DNA from: Tumebacillus algifaecis
GTDB taxonomy: Bacteria; Bacillota; Bacilli; Tumebacillales; Tumebacillaceae
Assembly: GCF_002243515.1 (NCBI RefSeq)
Contig: NZ_CP022657.1
Location: 4,437,501 to 4,501,500 of the forward strand
Length of the DNA: 64,000 nucleotides
Direction: 5' to 3'
This document shows, in pieces, positions 9,131 through 17,966 of the stretch. Position numbers and translations under genes: made by a program. The notes under the pieces were generated by a model. The model saw nothing but the letters and a program-made list of their open reading frames with translations, was not told where the DNA came from and searched no databases. The number at the start of each line of letters is the position of its first letter. Position 1 is the stretch's first letter.

Positions 9131-10183
9131 TTGAACCAACCTCTGCTCGGCCTGATGACGACCGACCTCCCGAAATTCCATGCCAAAAGCAAGCTGTCAC
9201 CGACCTGGCAACTGCTCGCAGCGGCAGGACGCGCGGCCGATTGGCAGGTGCTTTTTTTCCATCCGCACGCCATCTCCCCTCATAAGCGCACGATGCGCGG
9301 CTTCTGGCTGCGTACAGATGGGACGTGGCACATCGGGACGGCTCCGCTGCCCACGGTGGTCGTCGATCAAGTGTATGTTCATCTCGCCCGCACCGACCCT
9401 CGCTATGTGCTGGCCAAACGAGCCTTAAAGCAACATCATATCCCAGTGGTCAACCCACGACTGCCCGACAAGCGCGGCGTTTGGCGCGCTCTCACAGCGT
9501 TTGCACCGCTTCAGCCTTACCTGCCGGAGACGGCGGTGCTGGGCCGATCGGACGATGTGGAAAACTGGCTCGCCCGTCATTCCACCGTGTTCATCAAACC
9601 TGCCCGCGGCTCTAAAGGGCGCGGCGTGACGCGCATCGGTCGCACAGCGGACGGACGTTATGACGTGACAGAACAGCACAGGCAGACCCTTGGCGCTCCA
9701 GCGCTCCGCAAACTGATCGCCAAACGGTTGCAGCAGGAACGGCACCTGATCCAGCAAGGACTCGACCTTGTCGAAGCGGAGGGGAGCAAAATCGACCTGC
9801 GCGTCGTGCTCTTTCGCGATGGCGAGAAAGTCTGGCGCCCGGTGGCGACCGTGCCACGCGTAGGCAAATCGGGTCAGGCGGTGACCAACTTGGCTCAAGG
9901 TGGCCGCACCGAGACGCTTCGGTGGTTGGCGGCGGAGATGCGCCAACAACACATCGCGATGCCCAGCCGCGAGCAGATCGAAGCGGTCGCCGTCCGGACC
10001 GCCCAAGCGCTCACCCCGCTGCGCCCGACGCTGGCCTTTCTCGGCATCGACATCGGGCTGACCGAAGCGGGCCGCCTCTATCCGCTCGACATCAACCCGC
10101 GACCGGGAAGGCAAGTGCTGTCGCTGGATGATCGCCACACGGCCTACACCTATCTGGCCGAGTTCTGTAAGACGCTGCTCTGA
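9131..10183 (+). CDS. YheC/YheD-family ATP-grasp protein
   Basis: A 350-aa ATP-grasp protein of the type annotated in bacilli as endospore coat-associated YheC/YheD. The C-terminal two thirds carry the fold: FIKPARGSKGRGVTRI (about 155-170) is the ATP-binding loop, and IDLRVVLFRDG and LYPLDINPRPGRQVLSLD hold the metal and substrate residues. The N-terminal part (LLGLMTTDL) is the usual pre-ATP-grasp segment. The TTG at 9131 is chosen because AGGAGGG lies 8 nt upstream; the GTG at 9122 overlaps that site. It is monocistronic, divergent from hslO, and ends at a clear terminator. The substrate is unknown. Confidence 0.88.
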   Translation: MNQPLLGLMTTDLPKFHAKSKLSPTWQLLAAAGRAADWQVLFFHPHAISPHKRTMRGFWLRTDGTWHIGTAPLPTVVVDQVYVHLARTDPRYVLAKRALKQHHIPVVNPRLPDKRGVWRALTAFAPLQPYLPETAVLGRSDDVENWLARHSTVFIKPARGSKGRGVTRIGRTADGRYDVTEQHRQTLGAPALRKLIAKRLQQERHLIQQGLDLVEAEGSKIDLRVVLFRDGEKVWRPVATVPRVGKSGQAVTNLAQGGRTETLRWLAAEMRQQHIAMPSREQIEAVAVRTAQALTPLRPTLAFLGIDIGLTEAGRLYPLDINPRPGRQVLSLDDRHTAYTYLAEFCKTLL

Positions 10184-10261
10184 TCACTGTCCCGCCTGTG
10201 TCGATCGATCGTCTGGCCATGACTTGGCATGTCGAGTCTCGCGCTGTAAACATTTGGAGGA

Positions 10262-10297
10262 AAACCGTTTCCGACTAGAGTCGGAGCGGTTTTTTTG
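10262..10297 (+). terminator. Terminator of the YheC/D-like gene
   Basis: AACCG...TCCGACT pairs with AGTCGGA...CGGTT around a two-base loop, followed by seven T residues. It lies between the ATP-grasp gene and dinB. Confidence 0.85.
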
Positions 10298-10313
10298 TTA
10301 TGCTGGAAGAAAG

Positions 10314-10327
10314 GAAACACTTGTTCG
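10314..10327 (+). promoter_or_regulatory. LexA-box-like site upstream of dinB
   Basis: GAAACACTTGTTCG agrees at 11 of 14 positions with the Bacillus SOS box CGAACRNRYGTTYG; the right half GTTCG is perfect. It lies about 40 nt before dinB, a gene often under SOS control. No -10/-35 pair could be placed with confidence. Confidence 0.4.
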
Positions 10328-10367
10328 GATCAAATCGGATCAATAAGGAAAAGAGGGGGCATGGCGC

Positions 10368-11564
10368 ATGGAACGAACGATTCTACACCTAGACATGGAC
10401 GCATTTTTCGCATCGGTCGAGCAGCGCGATGCGCCCGAACTGCGCGGGCGTCCGGTGATCATCGGCGGGTCGGCCGAAGGGCGTGGCGTCGTTTCCACCT
10501 GCTCCTATGAAGCGCGAACGTTTGGCGTCCGCTCCGCCATGCCCACTGCACAGGCCAAGCGGCTCTGTCCGGACGGCATTTTCCTCTTTCCCAATATGAA
10601 AAAATACAGCCTCGTCTCGCGCCAGATGTTTGCGATCCTCGAACGCTACACCCCGCTGATCGAAAAGCTGTCGGTCGATGAAGCGTTTCTCGATGTGACC
10701 GGAAGCCGCAAGCTGTTTGGCGACGGGGTGATGATCGCCGAGCGCCTCAAGCGCGAAATCAGCGCAGAGTTGGGCCTGACTGCATCGGTCGGCGTCGCCC
10801 CCAACAAATTCCTCGCCAAGCTCGGCTCCGATCTCGACAAGCCGAATGGGCTGGTCGTGCTCACCCCGGACGATCTGGTCGCCCGCATCCACCATCTGCC
10901 GGTCAACCGCCTGTGGGGCGTCGGGGCCAAAAGTGCGGAACAACTGCTTCGGCTCGGTTTGAAAACGATCGGCGATGTCGCACAGATGGATCTCAAGCGG
11001 ATGCGCATGCACCTCGGCGATTTTGCCGATCACCTTTATCTGCTCGCCAACGGCATCGACGATCGCCCCGTCGAAACACAGCGCGAAGCCAAATCGATCG
11101 GACACGAAACGACATTTGCCGAAGATGTGCGCGATCTGTCTTTTCTCGAAACCACCCTGCTCGGCCAAGCGGAAAAGGTCGCCCGCAGGTTGCGACAAGC
11201 CGGTTTGGAAGGGCGAACCATCACCTTAAAACTGCGCTACGCCCCCTTTCGCACGATCACGCGCAGCCACACGCTGGAGATTCCTACCTGTTTGGAACTG
11301 ATCCTCTATGAACCGGTCAAAACGCTGCTCGCCAAATGCGCCCTCACCCCAAGCGATGCGATCCGACTGATCGGGGTCTCGATCGGCGGACTGGTCCCGG
11401 CGGGCGAAACACACACGAAACAGCTCAGCCTGTTCGATGATGCGCCGATCTCCACCCCTGATCCGCGCCAACAGGAACTGTCCAAAACGGTCGATAAACT
11501 GAAGGACAAATTTGGCGAAAATATTCTCACTCGTGCCAGATTGATCAAGCGCAATGACTCGTAA
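10368..11564 (+). CDS. dinB: DNA polymerase IV (Y-family)
   Basis: An error-prone translesion polymerase. The 398-aa product has the catalytic LDMDAFFASVEQ near the N-terminus and LSVDEAFLDVTG (D-E pair) at about residue 103. The helix-hairpin-helix thumb and little-finger domains follow. The C-terminal region contains QLSLFDD, a near-perfect QLxLF sliding-clamp-binding motif. The ATG at 10368 has GAGGGGG upstream. A LexA-like box precedes it. Confidence 0.97.
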   Translation: MERTILHLDMDAFFASVEQRDAPELRGRPVIIGGSAEGRGVVSTCSYEARTFGVRSAMPTAQAKRLCPDGIFLFPNMKKYSLVSRQMFAILERYTPLIEKLSVDEAFLDVTGSRKLFGDGVMIAERLKREISAELGLTASVGVAPNKFLAKLGSDLDKPNGLVVLTPDDLVARIHHLPVNRLWGVGAKSAEQLLRLGLKTIGDVAQMDLKRMRMHLGDFADHLYLLANGIDDRPVETQREAKSIGHETTFAEDVRDLSFLETTLLGQAEKVARRLRQAGLEGRTITLKLRYAPFRTITRSHTLEIPTCLELILYEPVKTLLAKCALTPSDAIRLIGVSIGGLVPAGETHTKQLSLFDDAPISTPDPRQQELSKTVDKLKDKFGENILTRARLIKRNDS

Positions 11565-11614
11565 TCCTGTATAATATAATAGATATAAAATTCTGATAAT
11601 ACAGGAGGATCGAC

Positions 11615-11992
11615 ATGGCAACCCATACCTTTTCGACGATGATCCAATTCATGCTGATCGCAGCCATCTTGCTTAACCTTTACACCGTCTTGGTGCGCTC
11701 CAAACAGAAAAAGTTTGCCCAAGCGGACAAGTACCTGTACCTGATCGGGCTTGGCGCTCTGTTACTCGCACTGCTCTGCAAATGGGTTGGCTTCGGTCCT
11801 GCGTTTTTGTTCGGCACCATCGGTGTCCTCTCCTCACTGCTCGTCCTGATCCGCAACTCGCAGAAGATTGAAGAGGTGCGCAACTCCCTGCCGCCCAAAG
11901 AGCGGGCGCAACTGCTTCGGCTGTATCTAGGCGCCATCTGCATCGCGGGCATCCTCGGCGGACTGTTCGGATATAACACGTTTGGCGCGTAA
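11615..11992 (+). CDS. Small integral membrane protein of unknown function
   Basis: I do not recognise the family. The 125-aa protein has a hydrophobic N-terminal segment (about 9-27), a Lys-rich loop (SKQKKFAQADK), then two close hydrophobic spans (about 42-59 and 63-80). A charged cytoplasmic stretch (KIEEVRNSLPPKERAQLLR) and a last span (about 106-123) follow. The ATG has CAGGAGG upstream. A TATAAT-rich tract precedes it (11568-11590) and a strong terminator follows, so it seems to have its own transcript. Confidence 0.75.
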   Translation: MATHTFSTMIQFMLIAAILLNLYTVLVRSKQKKFAQADKYLYLIGLGALLLALLCKWVGFGPAFLFGTIGVLSSLLVLIRNSQKIEEVRNSLPPKERAQLLRLYLGAICIAGILGGLFGYNTFGA

Positions 11993-12000
11993 ACACTTGG

Positions 12001-12034
12001 CATGACGCACTTTTTTTGCGTCATGTCCTTTTTT
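12001..12034 (+). terminator. Terminator after the 11615 membrane gene
   Basis: CATGACGCA (12001-12009) pairs perfectly with TGCGTCATG (12017-12025), followed by CC and six T residues. The loop is itself T-rich. Confidence 0.85.
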
Positions 12035-12098
12035 GTGTCACAAAAACCGTTCCGGCGGTTTCATACAGATAGAAGCAAGCGATGAAAGGAGGCGCAGA

Positions 12099-12641
12099 AT
12101 GGAGGGTTATGCACGCATGGCAGAACACCCAAGTCCACAGACGGCCCCGCCGTTTCAGGACGTGTTTACCAACTACTACGCGCAGGTCGTCCGCCAGATC
12201 ACTCGCATCACCCGCGATCAGGCGACTGCAGAAGACCTCGCCCAGGACGTGTTCCTCAAGTTGTATGACCAAGATCTCCGCGAGATCGAAAACCTCGGCG
12301 GCTGGCTGACCCAAGCGGGCATCTACGCCGCGTACAACCATTTGCGCAGTGAACGCAGGCGCGCCTCGCGCGACGGACAACAAGAACTGCCTGGCGGAAC
12401 GCTCGAGCCATCGACCGAAGAACGCTGGCTGAAACAGGAGGAGATCGAAGCGGTACGCGAGGCTCTGACAGCGCTTGGCGAACGCGACCGCGTCTTGCTC
12501 CTGATGAAATACTCCGGCTACAACTACCAAGAGTTGGCGCAGGCCACCTCAATCGACTCCGGTTCGGTCGGCACGCTGCTCGCCCGCGCCCGCCGGAAAT
12601 TCCGAGATCTCTATCAACGTAAAAGGGAGGGAGACAGATGA
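12099..12641 (+). CDS. ECF-type RNA polymerase sigma factor
   Basis: The 180-aa product has sigma region 2 (ATAEDLAQDVFLKLY, about 46-60) and region 4 (YNYQELAQATSIDSGSVGTL, about 141-160), with no region 1 or 3. That is the two-domain ECF layout. The ATG at 12099 follows AAAGGAGG by 6 nt; the frame is open farther upstream but lacks a ribosome site. It overlaps the next gene by ATGA, so sigma and anti-sigma are translationally coupled. An AACC motif at about 12043 could be part of an autoregulated ECF promoter, but this is not certain. Confidence 0.93.
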   Translation: MEGYARMAEHPSPQTAPPFQDVFTNYYAQVVRQITRITRDQATAEDLAQDVFLKLYDQDLREIENLGGWLTQAGIYAAYNHLRSERRRASRDGQQELPGGTLEPSTEERWLKQEEIEAVREALTALGERDRVLLLMKYSGYNYQELAQATSIDSGSVGTLLARARRKFRDLYQRKREGDR

Positions 12642-13849
12642 TCCAATGTCCACAAGAAGCGCGCATTCAGAGCTATCTCGACGGCGAGCTGACGCGTGAT
12701 GAACGCAAAGAACTCGCCCGTCACCTCGATCACTGCACCCTCTGCACGCAGGTTCTTCACGAATTGAAGCGCCTCACCGCTTGGAGCGATGAAGCGTTGT
12801 CCGAAAGCTTTTCTCCGCTTCCCGATGAAGCAAAGATCGACGTCGCACAAGCTTGGGACACCTTTCAAGCCCGTCTGCACCAGCGTAATCAGACGGTGGA
12901 ACCGCCTGTCGAGACTTCCGAAATGATTCAACCCACATCCTCAACCAAAATGAAACGGAGCTGGTTTACTATGGCGAAAACGTATCAAAAATGGATCGCG
13001 GGCACCGCTGCAGCAGCTGTCGTGATCTCTGTGCTGACCATCCCGCAAGTACAGGCCGCAGCAGGTGATCTGCTCTCGATCTTCCGCGTGAACAAAATCG
13101 AGTCGGTCAAAATCACCCAAGAAGAGCTGCGAAGCATCGAGCAACTCTTCAACGGCAACGAGATCGGCGAAAAAACGATCGCAGGCCTCGGGACGTTTTC
13201 TGTCGATCATCCCAGCGAATACCAGTCTTTCGATTCTGAAGCCAGCCTGAAAGAAGCTGGCCATCCGTTGGTGCCGATGCCAAGCGGTTACAAGTTCTCG
13301 TCGGCCAGTACCAATCCCGAGTATACGGTGCACATTCAACTCGACACGGTGAAAGCGAACAAAATGCTCACTCAGCTGGGCGCTGGCGTGCAATTTGACG
13401 AAAAGCTGAACAACAAGCGATTCTCCCTGACCGTGCCGAAAACCACCCACTACTATTTCTCGGACGATGCCAATCCGAATACGAACCTGTCCTATCAGCT
13501 GATCGGAGCACCGAAACTCGACGTGCCAGCCGATGTGGATGTTGAAGAACTGCGCCGCACCATTCTCGCTTCCCCGCTGATTCCAAGCGGCGTCAGCAAA
13601 CAGTTGGCTTCGATCAAAGACTGGCAAAGCACGCTGCCCATTCCGTTCGTCGAAGGCAACGACCAAGTAGAGGAAGTAAAAGTGAACGGTCACAAAGGCT
13701 TGTTTATCAAGAACCGCCATGGATACGGCGGTTCCCTGATGTGGGAACAAGACGGACTGATCCGCCAGTTGGAGTACAACAACTACGCTGACCCATCGAC
13801 GCAAGACGCGAAGTCGATTTTGCTCGACACGGCGAAACTGTACAACTAA
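12638..13849 (+). CDS. Membrane anti-sigma factor with zinc-finger (ZAS-type) domain
   Basis: A 403-aa partner of the upstream sigma factor. The cytoplasmic N-terminus carries HLDHCTLC, the HxxxCxxC zinc motif of anti-sigma domains (about 31-38). One membrane span lies at about 112-134. A large extracytoplasmic domain of about 265 residues follows, containing a DUF4367-like stretch (GHPLVPMPSGYKF) near 210-225. The long outer domain suggests a sensor of an envelope signal. A hairpin separates it from a downstream ABC transporter, which may be part of the regulon. Confidence 0.88.
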   Translation: MIQCPQEARIQSYLDGELTRDERKELARHLDHCTLCTQVLHELKRLTAWSDEALSESFSPLPDEAKIDVAQAWDTFQARLHQRNQTVEPPVETSEMIQPTSSTKMKRSWFTMAKTYQKWIAGTAAAAVVISVLTIPQVQAAAGDLLSIFRVNKIESVKITQEELRSIEQLFNGNEIGEKTIAGLGTFSVDHPSEYQSFDSEASLKEAGHPLVPMPSGYKFSSASTNPEYTVHIQLDTVKANKMLTQLGAGVQFDEKLNNKRFSLTVPKTTHYYFSDDANPNTNLSYQLIGAPKLDVPADVDVEELRRTILASPLIPSGVSKQLASIKDWQSTLPIPFVEGNDQVEEVKVNGHKGLFIKNRHGYGGSLMWEQDGLIRQLEYNNYADPSTQDAKSILLDTAKLYN

Positions 13850-13860
13850 CTTTCCACATT

Positions 13861-13893
13861 GACAAGAGCAACCGCATCGCGGATGCTCTTGTC
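13861..13893 (+). terminator. Hairpin between anti-sigma gene and ABC transporter
   Basis: A perfect 10-bp stem GACAAGAGCA (13861-13870) / TGCTCTTGTC (13884-13893) is followed by GTATTCTTTG, a weak tail. It is likely a partial terminator that lowers expression of the ABC genes relative to the sigma operon. Confidence 0.55.
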
Positions 13894-13922
13894 GTATTCT
13901 TTGTATCGAAAGGAGCCTTGCC

Positions 13923-14888
13923 ATGAACGAGATGGTGATCGAAACCTGGAACCTCACCAAACAATATGACGGCAAAGCGGGCTGCAAAGACATCTCCTTG
14001 CAGGTGCCACGCGGAGTGGTCTACGGCTTTCTCGGCCCGAACGGAGCCGGAAAAAGCACATTTGTCCGCACGATGCTGGGCCTGATTCATCCGACGGGCG
14101 GGCGCGCGGAAATGCTAGGTCGCCCGATTGGCGATATTGAAGCACGCCAATCTGTCGGCTATCTGCCCGAACTGTTTCGCTATCAGGAGTGGTTGACGGG
14201 TCGCCAACTGCTGGATACGCACGCAGAGCTGGCCAAGGTGCCTCGCCCAGAGCGGAAAAAGCGCGTCGATGACCTGATCGAGCGCGTGGGGCTGAACGGA
14301 CGGGAAAATGAAAAGATTCGCGGCTATTCCAAAGGCATGCAACAGCGCATCGGACTGGCCGCCGCTTTGATCAGCAACCCAGATCTGATTTTTCTCGACG
14401 AGCCAACTTCGGCCCTCGACCCAATCGGACGTCGCGAAGTGCGCGATCTGATGGCCGAGCTGCGGCGAGAAGGCAAGACTGTCTTCTTGAACTCACATCT
14501 GCTGTCCGAAGTGGAGACTGTCTGTGACCATGTGGCGATCATCCACAAAAGCGAACTGATCGTGCAGGGCGAATGGCGGAAACTGACAGACGTGCAAGCG
14601 AAAGTGTCGATCCGGGCAGGTGGGATGACGCCCGCCGTCTGGGGAAGCTTGGAGGGGCTGGTCACAAGCTGGGAGCCGCTCGAGCATCATGCCCTTGACG
14701 GGACGGGGCGCTTTTTGCTGCATCTGACCGCTGAGGAGCAGATTCCCGAACTGGTCAATCGCTTGAGCCAGCGCGGTGTGATGCTGTATGAGCTGTTGCC
14801 GACGCAACCGCACTTGGAAGATGTCTTCCTGTACTGGGTCAACCGAAAGGAGCAAGAGCATGTTCTCAATCGCCAAGCTATCGTTTAA
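13923..14888 (+). CDS. ABC transporter ATP-binding protein (ABC-2 type)
   Basis: A 321-aa ATPase of the drug/lipid-exporter class. It has Walker A GPNGAGKST (about 38-46), signature YSKGMQQRIGLA (about 135-146), Walker B LIFLDEPTSALD and H-loop NSHLL. About 100 residues after the nucleotide-binding domain form the accessory C-terminal region common in CcmA/NatA-type ATPases. The ATG has AAAGGAGC upstream. It overlaps its permease by 29 bp. The substrate is unknown. Confidence 0.93.
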   Translation: MNEMVIETWNLTKQYDGKAGCKDISLQVPRGVVYGFLGPNGAGKSTFVRTMLGLIHPTGGRAEMLGRPIGDIEARQSVGYLPELFRYQEWLTGRQLLDTHAELAKVPRPERKKRVDDLIERVGLNGRENEKIRGYSKGMQQRIGLAAALISNPDLIFLDEPTSALDPIGRREVRDLMAELRREGKTVFLNSHLLSEVETVCDHVAIIHKSELIVQGEWRKLTDVQAKVSIRAGGMTPAVWGSLEGLVTSWEPLEHHALDGTGRFLLHLTAEEQIPELVNRLSQRGVMLYELLPTQPHLEDVFLYWVNRKEQEHVLNRQAIV

Positions 14889-15732
14889 AGAAACGCTCTA
14901 CAAGCGCATCTTTCTGATCGCCGTGCTGATGACCCTCGCCTTCTTAGCTTTCTTTGGCATCGCCAATCATTATGCGTCCAAAGATATGACGGAGAACTTT
15001 GACTTTGCGGGGATGGAGATCGGGCAAGCGCTGTTGCAAAATACGTTTTTTGCTGTGCAAGTGCTGTCGATCGGACTGTTTTTTGCGAACTTTATCACTA
15101 TATTACTGACGATTTTGTCCACTGTCGGCACCGTGTCCGGCGAAATTGAAAGTCATCAGATCGATACGCTGCTGGCCCGCCCTTTGAAACGGCGTGATCT
15201 GATCTTGGGGAAATTTATCGGGCTCGGGGGCTTGATGATGCTCTACTCGGTGTTTATCTTCGGCGGTGTGATCTTGATGAACCAACTGTTTGGCGGCGTG
15301 TTAGCGATCCATTTGAGCGCCGGGCAGATTGTGAAAGCTGGCTTGATGTTCGCCTTGCTGCCACTGCTCGTCACGGCCATCGGGCTCTGGCTCTCCACAC
15401 GGCTGACCACGATCAATGGCGGCATCATCATGATCGTGATGTACGGCATCGGTTTCATCGGCGGCTTTATGGAACAGTTTGGTGTGCTGATGAATAATCG
15501 GTCGTTGGAAAACATCGGCATTCTCTCCTCAATCGTCTTCCCGCTCGATTCGCTGTTTCGTCGGATGAGCGTCTATCTGTTCGATGTGGCCGACAACCCG
15601 CTGTCGTTTGCCTCGCAAGGTATATTTGCCAGTGCCTCGACCCCTAGCAATCTGATGCTGGTCTATTCGGCGCTGTACGGTGTGCTGATTCTGTTTTTTG
15701 CGATTCGCAAATTTACGAAGCGCGACGTGTAG
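14860..15732 (+). CDS. ABC-2 type permease
   Basis: A 290-aa membrane partner of the preceding ATPase. Six hydrophobic spans are visible (about 16-35, 60-85, 100-120, 135-160, 165-195 and 255-285). The cytoplasmic loop RPLKRRDLILGKF is the coupling region typical of ABC-2 permeases. The ATG at 14860 (MFSIAKLSFKE) is preceded by AAAGGAG; the frame is open earlier but that reading overlaps the ATPase more deeply. Transcription ends at 15756-15790. Confidence 0.9.
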   Translation: MFSIAKLSFKETLYKRIFLIAVLMTLAFLAFFGIANHYASKDMTENFDFAGMEIGQALLQNTFFAVQVLSIGLFFANFITILLTILSTVGTVSGEIESHQIDTLLARPLKRRDLILGKFIGLGGLMMLYSVFIFGGVILMNQLFGGVLAIHLSAGQIVKAGLMFALLPLLVTAIGLWLSTRLTTINGGIIMIVMYGIGFIGGFMEQFGVLMNNRSLENIGILSSIVFPLDSLFRRMSVYLFDVADNPLSFASQGIFASASTPSNLMLVYSALYGVLILFFAIRKFTKRDV

Positions 15733-15755
15733 TGATCTTGATTTCCATGCGAATG

Positions 15756-15790
15756 AAAAAGGCACTTTCCGCTCTGGGAAAGTGCCTTTT
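15756..15790. terminator. Bidirectional terminator between ABC permease and thrS
   Basis: GGCACTTTCC (15761-15770) pairs with GGAAAGTGCC (15777-15786). Five A residues flank it on the left and TTTT on the right, so it serves both the plus-strand ABC operon and minus-strand thrS. Confidence 0.88.
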
Positions 15791-15800
15791 GTGATGCGTC

Positions 15801-17744
15801 TTATGCTTCGGTCGGTGCCAAGTGCGACTGGGACAGACGCTTCTCGTTGATTTCGGCGAGAATGTCGGTGATGAACTGATCGACCGACTTGCTGCCGAGG
15901 TCGCCCGCTTCGCGGCTGCGAACCGAAACCGAATTCGTTTCCGCTTCGCGGTCGCCGACGACGAGCATGTACGGAACTTTTTGCAGCTGGCCGTTGCGGA
16001 TCTTATAACCGATCTTCTCGTGGTCGGAGTCAACGGTCGCACGAATCTCCAAGTCGAGCAACTTTTCTTTGAGCTGTTCGGCATACTCAACGTGACGGTC
16101 AGCGATGGCGAGGATGCGGACTTGCTCCGGTGCGAGCCAAGTCGGGAACGCACCTGCAAAGTGCTCGATCAGGATGCCGATGAAACGCTCGATCGAGCCG
16201 AAGATCGCGCGGTGGATGATGATCGGCGTCTTGTGGCCGCCATCGCGATCCACGTAGCTCAGGTTGAAGCGGATCGGCAGTTGGAAGTCGAGCTGAAGCG
16301 TTGCGCACTGCCAGGTGCGGCCGAGCGAGTCGGTCACATCAAAGTCGAGCTTCGGACCGTAGAACGCGCCATCGCCCGGGTTGAGCACCCAGTCTGCGTT
16401 GATGTCGTTCAGCGTTTTTTCCAACGTCGCTTCCGCTTGGTTCCACAGGTTGATATCACCCATGAACTCTTCCGGACGGGTGGACAACTTGACCTTGTAG
16501 GACAGGCCGAGCGTGGTGTACGTCTTGTCGAGCAGTTTCAGCACGCCCATGATTTCCGATTCGATCTGATCTTCGGTACAGAACAGATGGGCATCGTCTT
16601 GGCACAGTCCGCGCACGCGCATCAGACCGTGTACCGCACCCGACATCTCCCAGCGGTGCAGACGCTCATACTCGGAGTAGCGGATCGGCAAATCGCGGTA
16701 GGAATGGACCCCTTCGGAGAAGACCAAGCAGTGCGCCGGGCAGTTCATCGGCTTGAGGCCGTACTCGGTGCCGTCTTGGTTCATGAAGTACATGTTCTCT
16801 TTATAGAAGTCATAGTGGCCGGACTGATGGAACAGATCGACCTTGAGCACCTGCGGAGTGTTGATCTCCTGATAGCCCAAGCGCAATTGCGTCTTGTACG
16901 ACCAGTCGCGCAAGGTGTTCCAGAGCACGCGGCCCTTCGGCAGCCAGAACGGGATCGCCGGGGACTCGTCGCGCAAAGAGAACAGGCCGAGCTCTTTGCC
17001 GAGACGGCGGTGGTCACGCTTCTTCGCTTCTTCGATGCGGAAAATGTATTGGTCGAGCTCTTTTTGCGACGGGTAGGATACGCCGTACAGCCGTTGGAGC
17101 TGTTTGTTGTTTTGGTCGCCGCGCCAGTAAGCACCTGCGATGTTGGTGATCTTATGCGCTTTGATCTTGCCGGTTGATGGCAAGTGCGGGCCGTAGCAGA
17201 GGTCGGTGAACTCGCCTTGTGTGTAAGCGGAGATCACTTCGTCCTCCGGCAGATCTTTGATGATCTCTACTTTATATAGCTCGCCGATGCTGGTGAAATA
17301 TGCGATCGCGTCCTCACGGGACAGCTCTTTGCGAACGATCGGGAAATCCGCTTCGATGATCTTCTTCATCTCCGCTTCAATCTTCTCCACATCTTCCGGC
17401 GTCAGCGTGCGCGGAGTGTCAATATCATAGAAATAGCCTTCGTCGAGCGTCGGCCCCACTGTCAGCTGTGCATCCGGGAACAGGCGTTTCACCGCTTGTG
17501 CCATGATGTGTGTCGAGGTGTGCCAAAACACCTCATGACCTTCAGTGGAATCCCACGTCACGATCGCGATCTCTGCATCTTGTTTGATCGGATGCGAAAG
17601 ATCCACGAGGCGACCGTCAACTTTAGCGGCAAGAGCTGCCTTGGCGAGCCCTTTGCCGATGCTTGCAGCCACCTCTGCCGGTGTGACTTGTTCGCCCTCG
17701 TAAGAACGCACGCTTCCATCCGGCAAAGAAATGTTAATGGACAC
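15801..17744 (-). CDS. thrS: Threonyl-tRNA synthetase
   Basis: A class IIa synthetase of normal length (647 aa). The order is TGS domain (1-65), editing domain (about 65-225) with HIMAQAVKRLFP, catalytic core, then anticodon-binding domain (about 545-640). The zinc ligands are visible in MNCPAHC and DDAHLF, and motif 2 in RVRGLCQDDAH. The GTG start has GGAGGGG 6 nt upstream. A strong sigma-A promoter lies only about 75 nt away. That leaves no room for the T-box leader that controls thrS in many Firmicutes. Confidence 0.97.
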   Translation of the reverse strand: MSINISLPDGSVRSYEGEQVTPAEVAASIGKGLAKAALAAKVDGRLVDLSHPIKQDAEIAIVTWDSTEGHEVFWHTSTHIMAQAVKRLFPDAQLTVGPTLDEGYFYDIDTPRTLTPEDVEKIEAEMKKIIEADFPIVRKELSREDAIAYFTSIGELYKVEIIKDLPEDEVISAYTQGEFTDLCYGPHLPSTGKIKAHKITNIAGAYWRGDQNNKQLQRLYGVSYPSQKELDQYIFRIEEAKKRDHRRLGKELGLFSLRDESPAIPFWLPKGRVLWNTLRDWSYKTQLRLGYQEINTPQVLKVDLFHQSGHYDFYKENMYFMNQDGTEYGLKPMNCPAHCLVFSEGVHSYRDLPIRYSEYERLHRWEMSGAVHGLMRVRGLCQDDAHLFCTEDQIESEIMGVLKLLDKTYTTLGLSYKVKLSTRPEEFMGDINLWNQAEATLEKTLNDINADWVLNPGDGAFYGPKLDFDVTDSLGRTWQCATLQLDFQLPIRFNLSYVDRDGGHKTPIIIHRAIFGSIERFIGILIEHFAGAFPTWLAPEQVRILAIADRHVEYAEQLKEKLLDLEIRATVDSDHEKIGYKIRNGQLQKVPYMLVVGDREAETNSVSVRSREAGDLGSKSVDQFITDILAEINEKRLSQSHLAPTEA

Positions 17745-17793
17745 TGCTAACCCCTCCTAATCAGCACACTGGTACCCTTAGTACATTCTTTTT

Positions 17794-17823
17794 ATTATAG
17801 GGACGGGTAGACAGCAATGTCAA
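17794..17823 (-). promoter_or_regulatory. Sigma-A promoter of thrS
   Basis: A perfect TTGACA (17818-17823) is separated by 18 bp from a perfect TATAAT (17794-17799) on the minus strand. The predicted start is near 17787, giving a leader of about 43 nt. No T-box elements are seen. Confidence 0.85.
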
Positions 17824-17916
17824 GAAAAGACAAGCATTGCGGGGGTTTCTGGATAATATTTGCTTTCGTAAATTCGAGTTTACAAAAAACATTCGACAAA
17901 CGTCACAATTATGCAT

Positions 17917-17966
17917 CCTAATCTAGTATAATGATGACAGATTACTATCTTCTTAGCTAGATTAGG
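17917..17966 (+). promoter_or_regulatory. -10 element inside a 10-bp split inverted repeat
   Basis: TATAAT (17927-17932) precedes the nucleotidase gene. It sits between perfect arms CCTAATCTAG (17917-17926) and CTAGATTAGG (17957-17966), 40 bp apart. The right arm overlaps the start of the ribosome site. The left arm lies upstream of the predicted transcription start, so the dyad is more likely a DNA operator pair than an RNA hairpin. No clear -35 is visible. Confidence 0.45.
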
